A DNA stretch of 64,000 bases, from assembly GCA_030068075.1 (NCBI GenBank), contig CM057835.1:43258215-43322214 (forward strand). The letters run 5' to 3'. Both the position numbers and the translations under genes were made by a program. Below, piece after piece: positions 1 through 10,620 of the stretch. Source of the stretch: Paguma larvata. Its lineage: Eukaryota; Chordata; Mammalia; Carnivora; Viverridae. A model generated the notes under the pieces. The model saw only the letters and a program-made list of their open reading frames with translations, did not search any database and had not been told where the DNA came from. Within the stretch, counting starts at the first letter, position 1, and every line of letters starts with the position of its first letter.

Positions 1-114
1 GTGCTATCAGCATGGGGCCCAACACTGGGCTAGATCTCATAAACCATGACATCATTGACCTGAGCTGAAATCCCAAAATCTGAGAGTTGGACGCTTAACC
101 TACTCAAGTGCCCC
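1..114 (-). mobile_element. CAN-SINE, cut by the window edge
   Basis: Antisense tRNA-derived Carnivora SINE. The B-box/A-box half is visible: a variant of the ATCATGACCTGAGCTGA block, then GACGCTTAACC, ending in GTGCCCC at the SINE 5' end. The SINE tail lies outside the window. It abuts the MaLR LTR at 115, so it probably inserted into that LTR. Confidence 0.85.
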
Positions 115-424
115 ACAAAATTTGTTTCCCTCACAGTTCTGGAGGCTAGAAAATGCTAGACCACAAATCCTGCAGAGATCAGCTCTTGGTGAGAGATCTC
201 TTTCTGACTTGTAGGTGGCCATCTTCTTGCTGTGTTCACACAATATAGAGAGTAAGCACCCCAGTCTCTTTCTGTAAGGACAGGAATGCCATCATAAGGG
301 GTCCACTCTCATGGTCTCATTGAATTCTAATTACTGCCCAAAGGCTGCATCTCCAAATACCAACACACTAGAAGTCAGAGCTTCAAACTTGTGAATTTGG
401 GGGACAAATTTCAGTCCACAGCAG
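115..424 (-). mobile_element. ERVL-MaLR (MLT1-type) LTR fragment
   Basis: Antisense LTR of the mammalian-apparent LTR retrotransposons. It ends with the hallmark read as GGGGGACAAATTTCAGTCCA, the reverse of the family's 5' end, and contains the TCTGGAGGCTAGAA block and the CCATCTTCTTGCTGTGTTCACA block. It resembles the LTR at 17839-18180. The left end is interrupted by the SINE at 1-114. No coding potential remains. Confidence 0.75.
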
Positions 425-1359
425 TGAAGGAGCTAAGGAAATATTTTGCCTTTAAAACGCACCTGTTCAATATTAGGTTAGTCACAGCAGCATTTGGCGA
501 ATTACCAATCTCCCTGAGAATTACTAAACGAGTCACACTATACACTTCTCTGATTTTACTCATACAGCAGTAGGAGAAATACATATATACATATAATATC
601 ATATATTGTATGTTATGTGTTATATGTTATGTAATATATTATATTATATAATACATATATCATATAATTTTCTGACCGATATATGAGATCCCTATTGTAT
701 CAGTCAATACTTTAGCTACTACATCTTGTATCTTCCCATTAAACTTTACTTACCCAAAGTCAGAAGCAGTGTTATCATGAAGCTAAAGACGCTTTAATTA
801 AATGGCCCCTCACTTCCACGGGTTCTTGGAGGAGCCATAGCAATGTGTTATCATGGTCACTTATTTTTGTGAAATTTACAAAAATGAATTTTTTTAATGC
901 TTTTACTTAAAGGTACCCTATGAAAGTGTATAAACTTCAAGCCTCACAACACTTGGATGAGCCTCTGGGAAGGAGGTGTAAAACAACCACAGAAGACTAG
1001 ATCAGATTAACTACTCATCAAAAGGTGATCTGAGATGGCAAACCCGACTTCAAGGCTGGCAGGATAGGATACCCAGAAGGACTGATACCACAGACGCCCT
1101 GCGATGCTGCGGCCTGTCTCATCTAGCCTCAACCACTACGGGTGATTCTCTGTAACATTTTACTTAGGTTTTCAAGGTGTCTTTTCTTCCTGACACTTAC
1201 TTCCATCTGGTTTCCTGATTAGTGCGTTGTTTTGAGACCCCAGGAATAGGTTTCCTCATTTTTAAAAATGAAGATAAAGATAAAACATATTTCACAGTGC
1301 TTGTTATAAACATGAAACAAGATAATGTACATAGAAATTCTTTGTAAGCTATTCATTTC
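425..1359. other. Unassigned sequence with an AT-rich patch
   Basis: No gene or repeat family recognised. Positions 578-668 are an imperfect TA-rich simple sequence built on ATAT/TATG units. The short open frames here lack splice sites or conserved composition and look like chance. Confidence 0.5.
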
Positions 1360-1480
1360 ATGCCTCCTTAAGGCCCTCTGTGATCTGGCCCCGTATGAAT
1401 TTTCTAGTCCTATGTTCCACTAGAGCCCTTTTTGTATAATGTATTCTGACCAAATGAGGCTGCTCTTCCACCTCTGAACT
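1360..1480 (+). mobile_element. L2 LINE fragment
   Basis: The block around TAAGGCCCTCTGTGATCTGGCCCC (quoted here only to locate it, at 1370-1393) is typical of the sense strand of the ancient L2 LINE reverse-transcriptase tail, followed by a CT-rich stretch. Short and old; boundaries approximate. Confidence 0.55.
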
Positions 1481-1929
1481 CAATTAGCATTTTTTGTTGG
1501 ATCTGTGACCATAGCAGAGACAGAAAAACGAGCTCCCCAAGAATTACTTCAAATGAACAATACCTCAGGGTCAGATTATTTTACCTATTAATTCTCTTAA
1601 ACTCTTAAGTAACAGAAAATTCTCATGCCTTATAAACAGTTAACATCATTTAAAAAATCTTTTTAAAAAAAAAAACAATTTATTTAATGAAGTTAGCAAA
1701 ACCGGAGAACAAAAATATGTCAAAGTCTTCAAATAAAAACAAAGAAATGAAAAAAAAAAATTACTTAGGTTTATTTCACCTTTTCCAATTACGGCAATAA
1801 TTAAAAAAATACTAATAAGTATCAATCAATGGTTCATGTAAACTATCTTTCTCAAAATCTGGTTTGTGTATGTTTTTGTGTGGTTTTATAACCACATGAT
1901 GAGTAGTGGAGGAGGGACTTCTAAAAATT
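1481..1929. other. Unassigned AT-rich sequence
   Basis: Contains A-rich runs at 1663-1676 and 1751-1760. No gene or repeat family recognised. Confidence 0.4.
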
Positions 1930-2035
1930 CAAATTCGCAGCCTCATCCTGCACCTGCTGAATCAGAATTTTCAAGGCTGTTACCATAGAATCTGCATTTT
2001 AACATTTGTTCCAGGTGAGTTTTATGCAAACAAAG
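1930..2035 (+). mobile_element. MER5-like hAT-Charlie DNA transposon relic
   Basis: Shows the order GCTGAATCAGAATTTT, then GAATCTGCATTTTAAC, then TTCCAGGTGA, which is the core of MER5A/B elements. Terminal inverted repeats are not clear, so this is probably a partial copy. Confidence 0.55.
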
Positions 2036-2084
2036 TAAGAAATACTTTACATTATCTACCATAACCATATAGCATTTGTATCAA

Positions 2085-2600
2085 GTAGGAATGCAAGGAT
2101 TTATTACATCAAGACATCTAGTGACAGAAAGATTTACTTCGATAAGACCACACAGGAAAAAAGAAAACCCCACAGGATAGTTGCTGAAAAGGTATCAATA
2201 AAATTCAGCACCTTTCCTATTTAAAAAATCATAGAACCAATAATAGAAGAATGTATCCTTATAATGATAGAGAATAACCACTATATTGCAGCATTTTTAA
2301 ACAGAAAAATATGGACCTAGAAACATTAGCAGCATCTTTATTAATGAACTAAACAAAAATATCAGAAATCTCCTATGTCACTTCACATAGCTTAGAAGTT
2401 CTTATGTAGACATTAAAACATGGGATATAAAAGAACTTTATTACTGGAGTGGGAGAAACATAGTTACCATTATTTTCAGAAACTATTAATTTGTCCATTG
2501 AAAATCTAAAAGAATATACTGAAAAATTTATAATTAAAGTAAGAATATAATCTTGCTTTGGACTACATACACACAAAAAAAGTCTATATACCAAAAATAA
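2085..2600 (+). mobile_element. Old L1M ORF2 fragment (probable)
   Basis: A-rich sense-strand sequence with degraded L1 ORF2 character, for example the ATAAAATTCAGCACCTTTCCT block at 2199-2219, which resembles the start of the conserved palm region. No reading frame survives. Boundaries and subfamily uncertain. Confidence 0.4.
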
Positions 2601-2792
2601 CCAGTTTAGAATACTCATTTACTTATTCAATAAACATTAATAGAACACCAAGAAAATCATTGAAGAATCACTGAAGAATATGATAAATATAAAAATGAAA
2701 CTAAATTTATAGAAATAATAAAGGAAACAACAAGGTTTCAGAGAGAGTAGATCTATCCCAGGAAAGAAGAATGAGAAATGAAGGCTGAGAGC

Positions 2793-2935
2793 ATGTGCTC
2801 TGGGGCAGAGAGATGTCAGCTCACGTCTTGGCTGGGTGACCTTGAACTGATGCTTAACCTCCCTCAGCCAAAGACGGCCCTGGCTCAGCAGATTCCCACC
2901 TACGCAGCAAATGCAGTTAGATTGTTTCAACCTGT
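2793..2935 (+). mobile_element. MIR SINE
   Basis: Ancient mammalian-wide interspersed repeat. The core GCTGGGTGACCTTG (2829-2842) is followed by GCTTAACCTCCCTCAGCC, the conserved central domain. The tail is missing. Confidence 0.7.
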
Positions 2936-4590
2936 CCCCTATCTTAGAACATTTGGGTTGTTTCTGATGTTTCTGACAAATAAAGCTTTTAAATTTTTAA
3001 TTAGCCAGATCACTAAATCTTTTTTATGTGTTTGCCTCTTGGCATTACTTTCTATCTCTCTCCTTGGAATCTTCTTTTTTGGCTCCCTTCCTCGAATATT
3101 TTCTTTTGTCTGGGATGAGAAATCTTTATTTGTCCATAGACTCTTTCTCAAGAGAGGCTTTTCACCACCTTTTCTTCTAGTACCGATAGAAGTTTATGTC
3201 TTGTCAAATTAAAAGACATACTTTTTTTTTTTTTTTAATGGTGATACCCTATGGAAGGTTTAGGTTGAATTAGAAACTAAAAGATATATAACTTCTGTTT
3301 TTAAAAGTATTTATCAATGTCAAAATCTCTCTCTCTCTCTCTATCTCTCTTTCTCTCTCCCTCTCTCACCCACACACACACCCACCCACACACACACATA
3401 TATACACAAACACTTTACCCGTAGGTTTGTTTTCCTGAGCTTATTTTCTCATCTACTTATGTTGTACTAGTATAGACCATGAATTTTGTAAGATAACTCA
3501 AATCATTTTCAGAACAAGACACCAAAATAAATAATAATATCAGAATATTCTGCCTGGAGAGAAGTGAGAAGCAATTCTAGCTGTTCTCAAAGGAATAACC
3601 TTGAAGAGTTTCATTACCACATAACTGTTTGTCAAGAGATACAGAAGAGCTTACTGGAAATCAGGATGAGACTGAGAGTGTGGAGCTGTCGGCATGGCTA
3701 CTTCTCTGACCTTTTGCCCCCCTGCTATTATCGCTCAGTCTTCAAAAGACTTGGACTGAAATCCTTTTCGAGACTAACTTTTATGGTGTTGTAAACATTT
3801 TATGGGCTTTTTAACATTCATATTCTTTCGTTTCTTATGCAAAGCTAGCATTTATTCACTATTATCTAATTATGCTTCCTTATGGTTGACTCTTTGGTAG
3901 GAGAATATTAATTCCTCAGTCTGCTGCTATGATCATTGGTATCGTCCTTAGTCACTGTGTTTGTGTGTTCTTGTTACAGTATGAGTTCACATGGGGGAGA
4001 ACCTGGACCACTACCAGCCACATCAGGTCAGTCCTCCAGACGTATCAATAAATTGGAGAAAACTATTGCAAGTGTATGTTGTTAGTTTCAGTGTGCATTC
4101 TGTTACCCGGAAGGGTCTTGTTATTATAGCCCCTGAGCCTTGCGTACCAGGAAGGCATATGCGACAGCATTTGGTAATGGGAAACAGTCAGAGCTTTCGG
4201 CCTGTTCAGACCGCTCAGGCGCCTCAGACTAGCCGTGGCAACCAGTGTGTCTCCATGCAACTGAGGGAGGCAAGGAGAGCTCGGCCAACAATACCCGTCT
4301 GTTCTGGCCCAGTGTATTATCCCTGAGCTAAGTAAGCCCTTCAATTAAGCTCAATAGGACACTGAGATCTAAGGAAACTGCAAATGCAGGGCCCTCAGGC
4401 AAGTGCATGCAATCCAGTGAACCAGAGTACAGTCTGCGACCCCGGGCAACTCCTTCGCCCAACCCCACACCACATACTCCAAATTCTCACCTCTTGCTCG
4501 AGGCTGTTACTTCCCCTGTATCACAGCCAATGACTTCTAGAGAGACCAGTGAGGCTTTTAGATAAGACTCTCAACTTCCCACGCCTCTGG
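2936..4590. other. Unassigned sequence with simple repeats
   Basis: No gene recognised. Holds a T run at 3221-3236 and a (CT)n/(CA)n tract at 3326-3413. Open frames at 2778-3212 and 3991-4326 were considered but show no splice signals or familiar protein. Confidence 0.45.
3326..3413. repeat. (CT)n-(CA)n compound microsatellite
   Basis: CT dinucleotides pass into CA dinucleotides with a few interruptions. A likely length-variable locus. Confidence 0.9.
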
Positions 4591-4780
4591 ATGGGAATCA
4601 GACAGCTCTGGGTTCGAGTTCCAGCTCAGTCACATACTAGCTATGTGGCCTTAGGCAAGTCACCTAACCTCTCTGGGCCAGCTTCCTCCCCCATGGGGCG
4701 TAGTGACACTTAGAACTGATCACAGTGGAACACAGTTTAGCATGGGGCCTGACACCTAAGCACTTAATAGCTGCAGGCTA
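4591..4780 (+). mobile_element. MIR SINE, nearly full length
   Basis: Contains CTGGGTTCGAGTTCCAGCTC, then ACTAGCTATGTGGCCTTAGGCAAGTCACCTAACCTCTCTGGGCC (4647-4690), then TAGCATGGGGCCTGACACCTAAGCACTTAATA near the tail. This is the 5'-to-3' order of a MIR with an L2-like 3' end. Confidence 0.85.
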
Positions 4781-4879
4781 ATATATTCATCACCAAGCAG
4801 TAGCATCTGTCGTTATACTCGGCCCCTCCTGTCTCAGATAATGAGATGCCTCTGAGAAGGGTTCTTCCCTCACCTTGTG

Positions 4880-5960
4880 CCCAGAACCCATCCTCATCCA
4901 TCTCCTCTCTGACCTTCAGCAGTCAGTGAGGCTGAGGTCTCAGGTCCCTCTCTCCATGACCCTTCCTTTCAGGCATATAAACTTGTACTCAATTTCTGAT
5001 CAGAAAGCAAGTATACAAAACAAAGCAACAAAAACCTTGCCGGCGATTTTTCTGGTAACTATCACCTTTCTCCCTTCACAGCCAGGCCGTTGGAAAACAG
5101 CCAGGCAGATATGCTTCGCAGTCTCCATTTTCTTAACTTTTATTTCCCTTCAACCCAATCTGGCTCCAATGCTACCACTCCACCGAAATTGTCCTTTCCA
5201 AGGTCACTATTAACAGACAAGTTACCCAAATCAGTCCTCGTTTGACCTGACTTTTCTCTCTGAAATGATCTCTTCCTCCACGTTCTTTTCAGTCTGGTTT
5301 CCCTCCTTTCTCCTGAATCCTTTTCTTGGGCGATTGTTAGGTGACTCCTTCTTGACACAGCCCTTAGATGTTATGCCGGCCTAGCCCTTCCTTAGCACTC
5401 CTCTTTTCTCTGGTTTCACATACTCCTGGGGGAGTCTCACCTCACACATGTCAACCAACCATGCCACCCCTGCCTGCCTCCCACCCCAAAATGGAAATGT
5501 CCTCAGATGTCGTCCCGGTGGCTTTTCTCAACAGCAAAGCCATGTCCACTGTTGTCCAATAGACACTTGCACCATGGATATCCTCCTCATCCCTCCTGAG
5601 TGTGCTTCTCCTCTTTAAGTTTCCCATGCTGCCTTGTACACCATCACTTAGGAGGAGCTTTCCTCTAATTAACTCCTGCCCATCAATCCCTTGGATCCCG
5701 GCTCCAACATCATTTCCTTAATGAAGCCTTCTCTGTCTCTAGCCTCACTCCAAGTTCTATAGTCTTATTGACACACACACACATGCACACACACACATGT
5801 TCCTTCTCATCCATAGCAATTTACATCGAATAGGGTGATTATTTAATTAATAAAAATCTCCCCAGAGTTATAAAATTGAAGGCAGAAATCATGTCTGTTT
5901 TCACTGAAGATTATAGGCTAGTCTCTTAACGTGGCTTGGAACAAATCTGCTCAGATATAT
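4880..5960 (+). mobile_element. L2 LINE, ORF2 tail and 3' end
   Basis: Sense L2. The 5' part has the TCCAAGGTCACTATTAACAG block (5198-5217) from the reverse-transcriptase region. Later come ATGAAGCCTTCTCTGTCTC (5721-5739) and GGCAGAAATCATGTCTGTTTTCACTGAAG (5881-5909), matching the L2 3'UTR order. A (CA)n tract lies within it at 5769-5799. It is frame-broken throughout and probably comprises more than one fragment. Confidence 0.65.
5769..5799. repeat. (CA)n microsatellite
   Basis: ACACACAC repeats with one ATGC interruption, inside the L2 fragment. Confidence 0.9.
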
Positions 5961-6230
5961 AAAGGATAAGTGATTCAATGCAGGAATCAAAGAATCATCC
6001 CACACTCATGTATATCACGCTCACTCGTGATATCCTATTAGCTACTAAGTCCTACTCATTTTATTCCCTAAATATTTCTCAAAATCTCTCTGATCTTTCC
6101 TGGTCCCTTTTCAAATACTCCTACTTAATGTTCAAATTACATCTCATCAATTTGGCCACAGCCTCTTCATAATATAGGATGTCATTACACAGATTCTGCA
6201 GTCCCACTGCCCATGTTTGTATTCCGGTCT

Positions 6231-6296
6231 GGGGGTGCCTGGCTGGCTCAGTCATGAGTTCAAGCCCCACATTGCGTGTAGAGTTTACTTCAGAAA
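6231..6296 (+). mobile_element. Short CAN-SINE with internal deletion
   Basis: Begins GGGGTGCCTGGCTGGCTCAGT and jumps directly to CATGAGTTCAAGCCCCACATTG, then the older short tail GTGTAGAGTTTACTT. The stretch between the A and B boxes is missing. A 12-bp direct repeat TATTCCGGTCTG flanks SINE plus tail (6220-6231 and 6476-6487), so the adjoining GAAA/GGAA tract belongs to the insertion. Confidence 0.85.
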
Positions 6297-6300
6297 GAAA

Positions 6301-6372
<72 letters not shown>

Positions 6373-6465
6373 AGGAAGAAAGGAAGGAAGGAAGGAAGGA
6401 AGGAAGGAAGGAAGGAAGGAAGGGAGGAAAGAAAAAGAAAGAAAGAAAGAAAGAAAAGGGAAAAA
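6291..6465 (+). repeat. (GAAA)n/(GGAA)n microsatellite grown from a SINE tail
   Basis: About 80 bases of GAAA units, then about 55 bases of GGAA units, then GAAA again. It starts at the SINE A-rich tail and stops before the downstream target-site duplication. Long Lys/Glu/Arg or Ser/Phe/Leu frames through it are artefacts of the repeat. Confidence 0.95.
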
Positions 6466-6497
6466 AAGCCGTCTATATTCCGGTCTGTAATTTTCAA

Positions 6498-6672
6498 ACC
6501 ATGTGACCTAGGACAAGTCATTTCACCTCTCAAGGCCTCCATTTCCCTGTCTATGATATAAAACCAATAATGAAATTGGTCTCGCATGATTATTGTGAAG
6601 AATAAATAACTATTACATGGTAAGCTCTTCAAAGAGTGTCTTGCACATAGTAAACAGTAAGTTCCAGCTTTT
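6498..6672 (+). mobile_element. MIR SINE
   Basis: Contains ATGTGACCTAGGACAAGTCA, CACCTCTCAAGGCCTCCATT and near the end CTTGCACATAGTAAACAGTAA, the MIR core-to-tail order. Confidence 0.8.
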
Positions 6673-6869
6673 ATTTTTAGTACTATTTCTTCTTGTGGTA
6701 TTTTCATTTCCAGAACAACCTCAACCAGCTACTAGAAATTCTAACACGCAAACCCTAGAATATGCCAATACCTGAACGTCCTCTAAAGTCTCCCCATTGA
6801 CTAAGGATGAGTTCGTGTGTAGAAGGCAGTACAGAAACTAATATTTAGACAGTTTTGCTCACAATATTA

Positions 6870-7200
6870 CTTCTATCTGGAATTATTCCCTCATTTTGCC
6901 CATCTGGTAAAGCCCTTCTTAATTTTTAAGATTATGTCAGTCATCTTCTCCATGAAACCTGTCTCTTTCCTAGGCAAAATTTGGTATCTTTCTTCACTCC
7001 ACAAATAGCCTTATGGGCTTATTTTCTTCCGTATAGCACCACACATAATTGTTTTGTAGCGATTTGCTGACTTGGACACAACTTTCACTAGCTGTGAATT
7101 CCTTGAGTCAGAAATTATATACAGTCACATATGTGTGTCCAAATTTTGAATATGTCTGTCACATAAACAGAGTTCAATAAATATTTGCTAATTGAATGGA
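6870..7200 (+). mobile_element. L2 LINE 3' end
   Basis: Ends with AGAGTTCAATAAATATTTGCTAATTGAATG (7169-7198), the canonical L2 3' terminus. Upstream are CTATCTGGAATTATTCCCTC and a run matching the L2 3'UTR. Sense orientation. Confidence 0.8.
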
Positions 7201-7254
7201 ATAACTATTCATTGTCAGCATTTAATATATTGTTTTTTAAAGGACTTATCCATT

Positions 7255-7300
7255 ACATATATACACATATGTGTGTGTGTATATATATATGTATATATGC
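7255..7300. repeat. (TG)n/(TA)n simple repeat
   Basis: ATAT, ACAT, GTGTGTGTGT and TATATATAT units in succession. Confidence 0.85.
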
Positions 7301-9022
7301 CATTTTCTACACATCATCAAAATAATAGGTCACCACTTTAGGACAATCTACAGAATACTCACTCTAAGCAGGGAGCGAGGTGCACCCAGGCTATGGGAAA
7401 TTTCTTAAGTTTGCTTTTTTTCCCCTTCTCTTTGCATTGTTCTTTTTCTTTTATTACAAAAATAAAAAATAAAAACCCCAAGCTCCATATCTCTTTTTCC
7501 CTGTACATCTCTATCTTAAACTCTCACTTACTCTAATCTATTCACCTCCATGGTCAAGAGACTAGTCATGGATCAGAAAGAATGTCTTTTTAGATTATCT
7601 CCAGGTGAGTACTTAGTGTTGGAGTCTGAGAAGAAATGAAGCAACTTGGAAGTGCTGAGCTCTTGTATCAAATATTTTCATAAAACTTTATCACCTTCCA
7701 CAGGTTCATTTGTTCCTCAGGTATCATATTCAATATTTAAGAAACTTCCTTCAATTAGTATCATGTAGTGTGGAGTGCGACATTGCTTAAGTTTTTTGGG
7801 TAGTGATAACATTTTTATTTGTATTTATAATAAATGTATAACTTTTTTCTAACAAACGTATAACATTTTTAAGTGTCCACTATTTCTCCAATATCTCTGT
7901 AGGACCACCATCACCAAATCAGCTAAATAGCAAAAAAAAAAAAAAAAAAAAAAAAAAAGAAGGTGAGGTAACTTTAACTCTCTGCTTTAAATCTTCAGGA
8001 AGTAGTTTTTAAGCATTGTTTTACAGGTTGATCTGTAGTAAGGAAGATAGTTTCCAACTTTTGCGGTGTTGCTAAAATAATTTTAATTGAAAAAAATACT
8101 AGTTTTGAAACAACAAAATAAAGATACCCAGAGTTCAGGAGATATTAAACTTATCTAAGAAAAAAAAAAAAACAAGTGGGTAGAAGTAAATAGTCACACA
8201 GAGTACTTGCTCTGATTCAGAAAGCTCACCGCGAGTTGCTTCTTGCTGCTCCGAAGGGAATGATTTCCAGGCTTACTTAGAGAGATATTAGTGAATGATA
8301 GTGAGAGTGATATTAAATTATGCTCTATTTCTTTTCTTTCTTTTTTTTTTTTTACTTGAAGCTACGTATCTCATTGATGTTTGTGCAGTTAAATAGAGGC
8401 CTGATGTAAAAAATAATTTAATTAAAAGCAATATTCAGATTTAACCAGCGGGATAAAACACAGGCTTTCCAATTTGTCATATTGACAATAGAGGATATAA
8501 CAGAAACACCATCTCCCATCTGGGCAAGAGCTTAGCGGAGTGAAAACAAAGTAATAACAAGAAAATAAGAAGCCCCTTGAGTGTGAACTTAGAATCCTAA
8601 CCTATAAAGTGATAACACTAGAATTATTTATGTACCCAACTTTCAACAATTTTTCCTGCTCTTTCTCGCTTGCCTTTCAACAATACTTTGAAGATTGAAG
8701 CAGTACATTAACGATTTCATTTGTCAGCCTCTATTGTTGCTAATCTGTTTGATCCATTTTCTCTACTCTGAGTTCTCAGTGCATTACTTTCATACTCTTT
8801 TATTTTTATATTCTATTGATGTGCTGCTTTAGAATTCCCACCAAATATTGCTTTTTTAACTTTTATTCACTTGATTTCTTTCTCATGGAATTGGAGTTTT
8901 ACATTTAGGCTATATATACAGATTTTAAGGCTCTCACGTGGTCTACAAATGAGAACCTCTTTAAGGAAATCTGGTGAAACAATAAATGCATGGCCTGTGG
9001 AATGAGGCAGATGGATTTGAAT
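7301..9022. other. Unassigned AT-rich sequence
   Basis: No gene or repeat family recognised. Includes a 27-base A run at 7932-7958, an A run at 8160-8172 and a T run at 8340-8353. Confidence 0.45.
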
Positions 9023-9038
9023 CCTCATTTCATCTTTT

Positions 9039-9254
9039 TTTAAAATTGTTTTTAAAGTTTATTTATTATTGAGAGACAGAGAGAAACAGCACAAGCAGGG
9101 GAGGGGCAGAGAGAGAGGGAGACAGCATCCCAAGCAGGCTCCAAAGCTCTGAGCTGTCAGCACAGAGCCCGATGCGAGGCTTGAACTCACAGACCGCGAG
9201 ATCATGACCTGAGCTGAAGTCCAACACTTACCTGACTGAGCCACCCAGGCACCC
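9039..9254 (-). mobile_element. CAN-SINE, full length
   Basis: Antisense copy with T-rich tail at left and GGCACCCC at right. A perfect 16-bp target-site duplication CCTCATTTCATCTTTT flanks it (9023-9038 and 9254-9269, sharing a boundary C). Perfect flanks suggest a relatively recent insertion. Confidence 0.95.
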
Positions 9255-9427
9255 CTCATTTCATCTTTTCTTATCAGGAGGAAAACAGATACTTAACTGT
9301 CCAAGCTTCACCCTACATTGCAGTTTTATTTTGAGGTTAAGATTCCAGAATGTCAACTACCTACCACACACAAATGGCAGTCACTATTACTGTTATCATG
9401 TCTACTATTTCATTGCTGTTTTGGTGA

Positions 9428-10620
9428 CAGGATTCTATGTGGATTTAAATGTTAAAAGTGAAATCATAAGGCTTCTAGAGGAAAACAAAGAATATTTACA
9501 TGACACGAGGTAGGAAAATAAACTAACTTAAGGAAAAGACTGATGTATCAGGCTTTAGTAAAATTAAAATTAAATACTTCTATTCATAAAAAGATTAAAA
9601 GACTGAAAAATAAGGCTCATACCCATAACCTACTACAAATTTTAATACTATGTAAGAAACAGACATACAAGCTAATAGAAAAATTGGCAAAAGACCTCAC
9701 AGAAAAGGATCACAAGCGGTCGACAAGCATATGATAACGTGACCAACCCCTTTGTCACTAGGCAACTGTAAATTCAAGCCACAGTGAGATACTACTACAC
9801 AACCACCAGAATGACCCAAATTAAAGACTGACAGTGGGGCACCTGTGTGGCTCGGTCAGTTAAACTTCTGACTTCGGCTCAGGTTATGATTTCACGGGTT
9901 CGTGGGTTCGAGCTCTGTGTCAGGCTCTGTGCTGACAGCTCAGAGCCTGGAGCCTGCTTCGGATTCTGTCTCCCTCTCTCTCTCTGCCCCTCCCTGACAC
10001 ATGAGTGCGTGCACGCTCTCTCTCTCAAAAATAAAATAAAACATTAAAAAAAAAAAAAAAGAGTGCCAGAAACCAGCGTTAGGGATAATGAACAACTGGC
10101 ATCCACATACACTGCAGATAGGCGTGTAAATTAGTCTCGACTGGGAAACCAGAAGCAACAATTAAAATTAACATACGCATCTCCAATGATCCAGCAATCT
10201 CTCTCCTACAAGGGCACCGAAAGACTTGTCCATGAACGTTCAAGGTTGCGTTATTTATAATAGCCCCAAACTAGAAAACCCCACATGTTCGTTCGTACTT
10301 AAATTGTGTAAAATAAGGTGTGGCAGATTCCGGCAATGACACGCTATCCGGAAATAAAAATTGATGAATCACTGCTACATACCACGACATGAACTTGGGT
10401 ACGAGAATCACAAATACGACATTGGACCAAAGAAGCCACATGCAAAAAAGAATATGAAATGTATGATTCCTTCTATAAAAAGTTGGAAAATGGGCAAAAC
10501 TGAGCTATGGTATTTAAAGTCAGGATGGTGGTTCTCTTTGGGTAAGGAGAGAAGGAGGGCTGACTAGGACAACCGGGGCGGGAGTGGGGGCACTGAGAGG
10601 TTCTATTGCTCGCCTGGGTC
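9428..10620 (+). mobile_element. L1M 3' portion, split by a SINE
   Basis: Degraded sense L1 ORF2 C-terminus running into the 3'UTR. Landmarks in order: GGCAAAAGACCTCACAG (9687-9703), CACAGTGAGATACTACTACAC, then after the SINE ATGATCCAGCAATCTCTCTCCTA, AAGACTTGTCCATGAACGTTC, ATGTATGATTCCTTCTATAAA and a GGTGGTTCTCTTTGGG block. Interrupted at 9836-10060. All frames are broken. Confidence 0.8.
9836..10060 (+). mobile_element. CAN-SINE, full length, in L1M
   Basis: Starts GGGGCACCTGTGTGGCTC and ends in a 15-base A tail. Flanking AGACTGACAG and AGAGTGCCAG form an imperfect target-site duplication. The L1M reads on directly across it. Confidence 0.92.

Noticed and set aside
2778..3212. 144-codon plus-strand frame
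   Set aside because: Its first part is MIR sequence and the rest is T-rich hydrophobic coding of neutral sequence, with no splice or conservation signal.
6179..6707. Long Lys/Glu-rich and Ser/Phe/Leu-rich frames
   Set aside because: They are translations of the GAAA/GGAA microsatellite in different frames, with no start context or domain.
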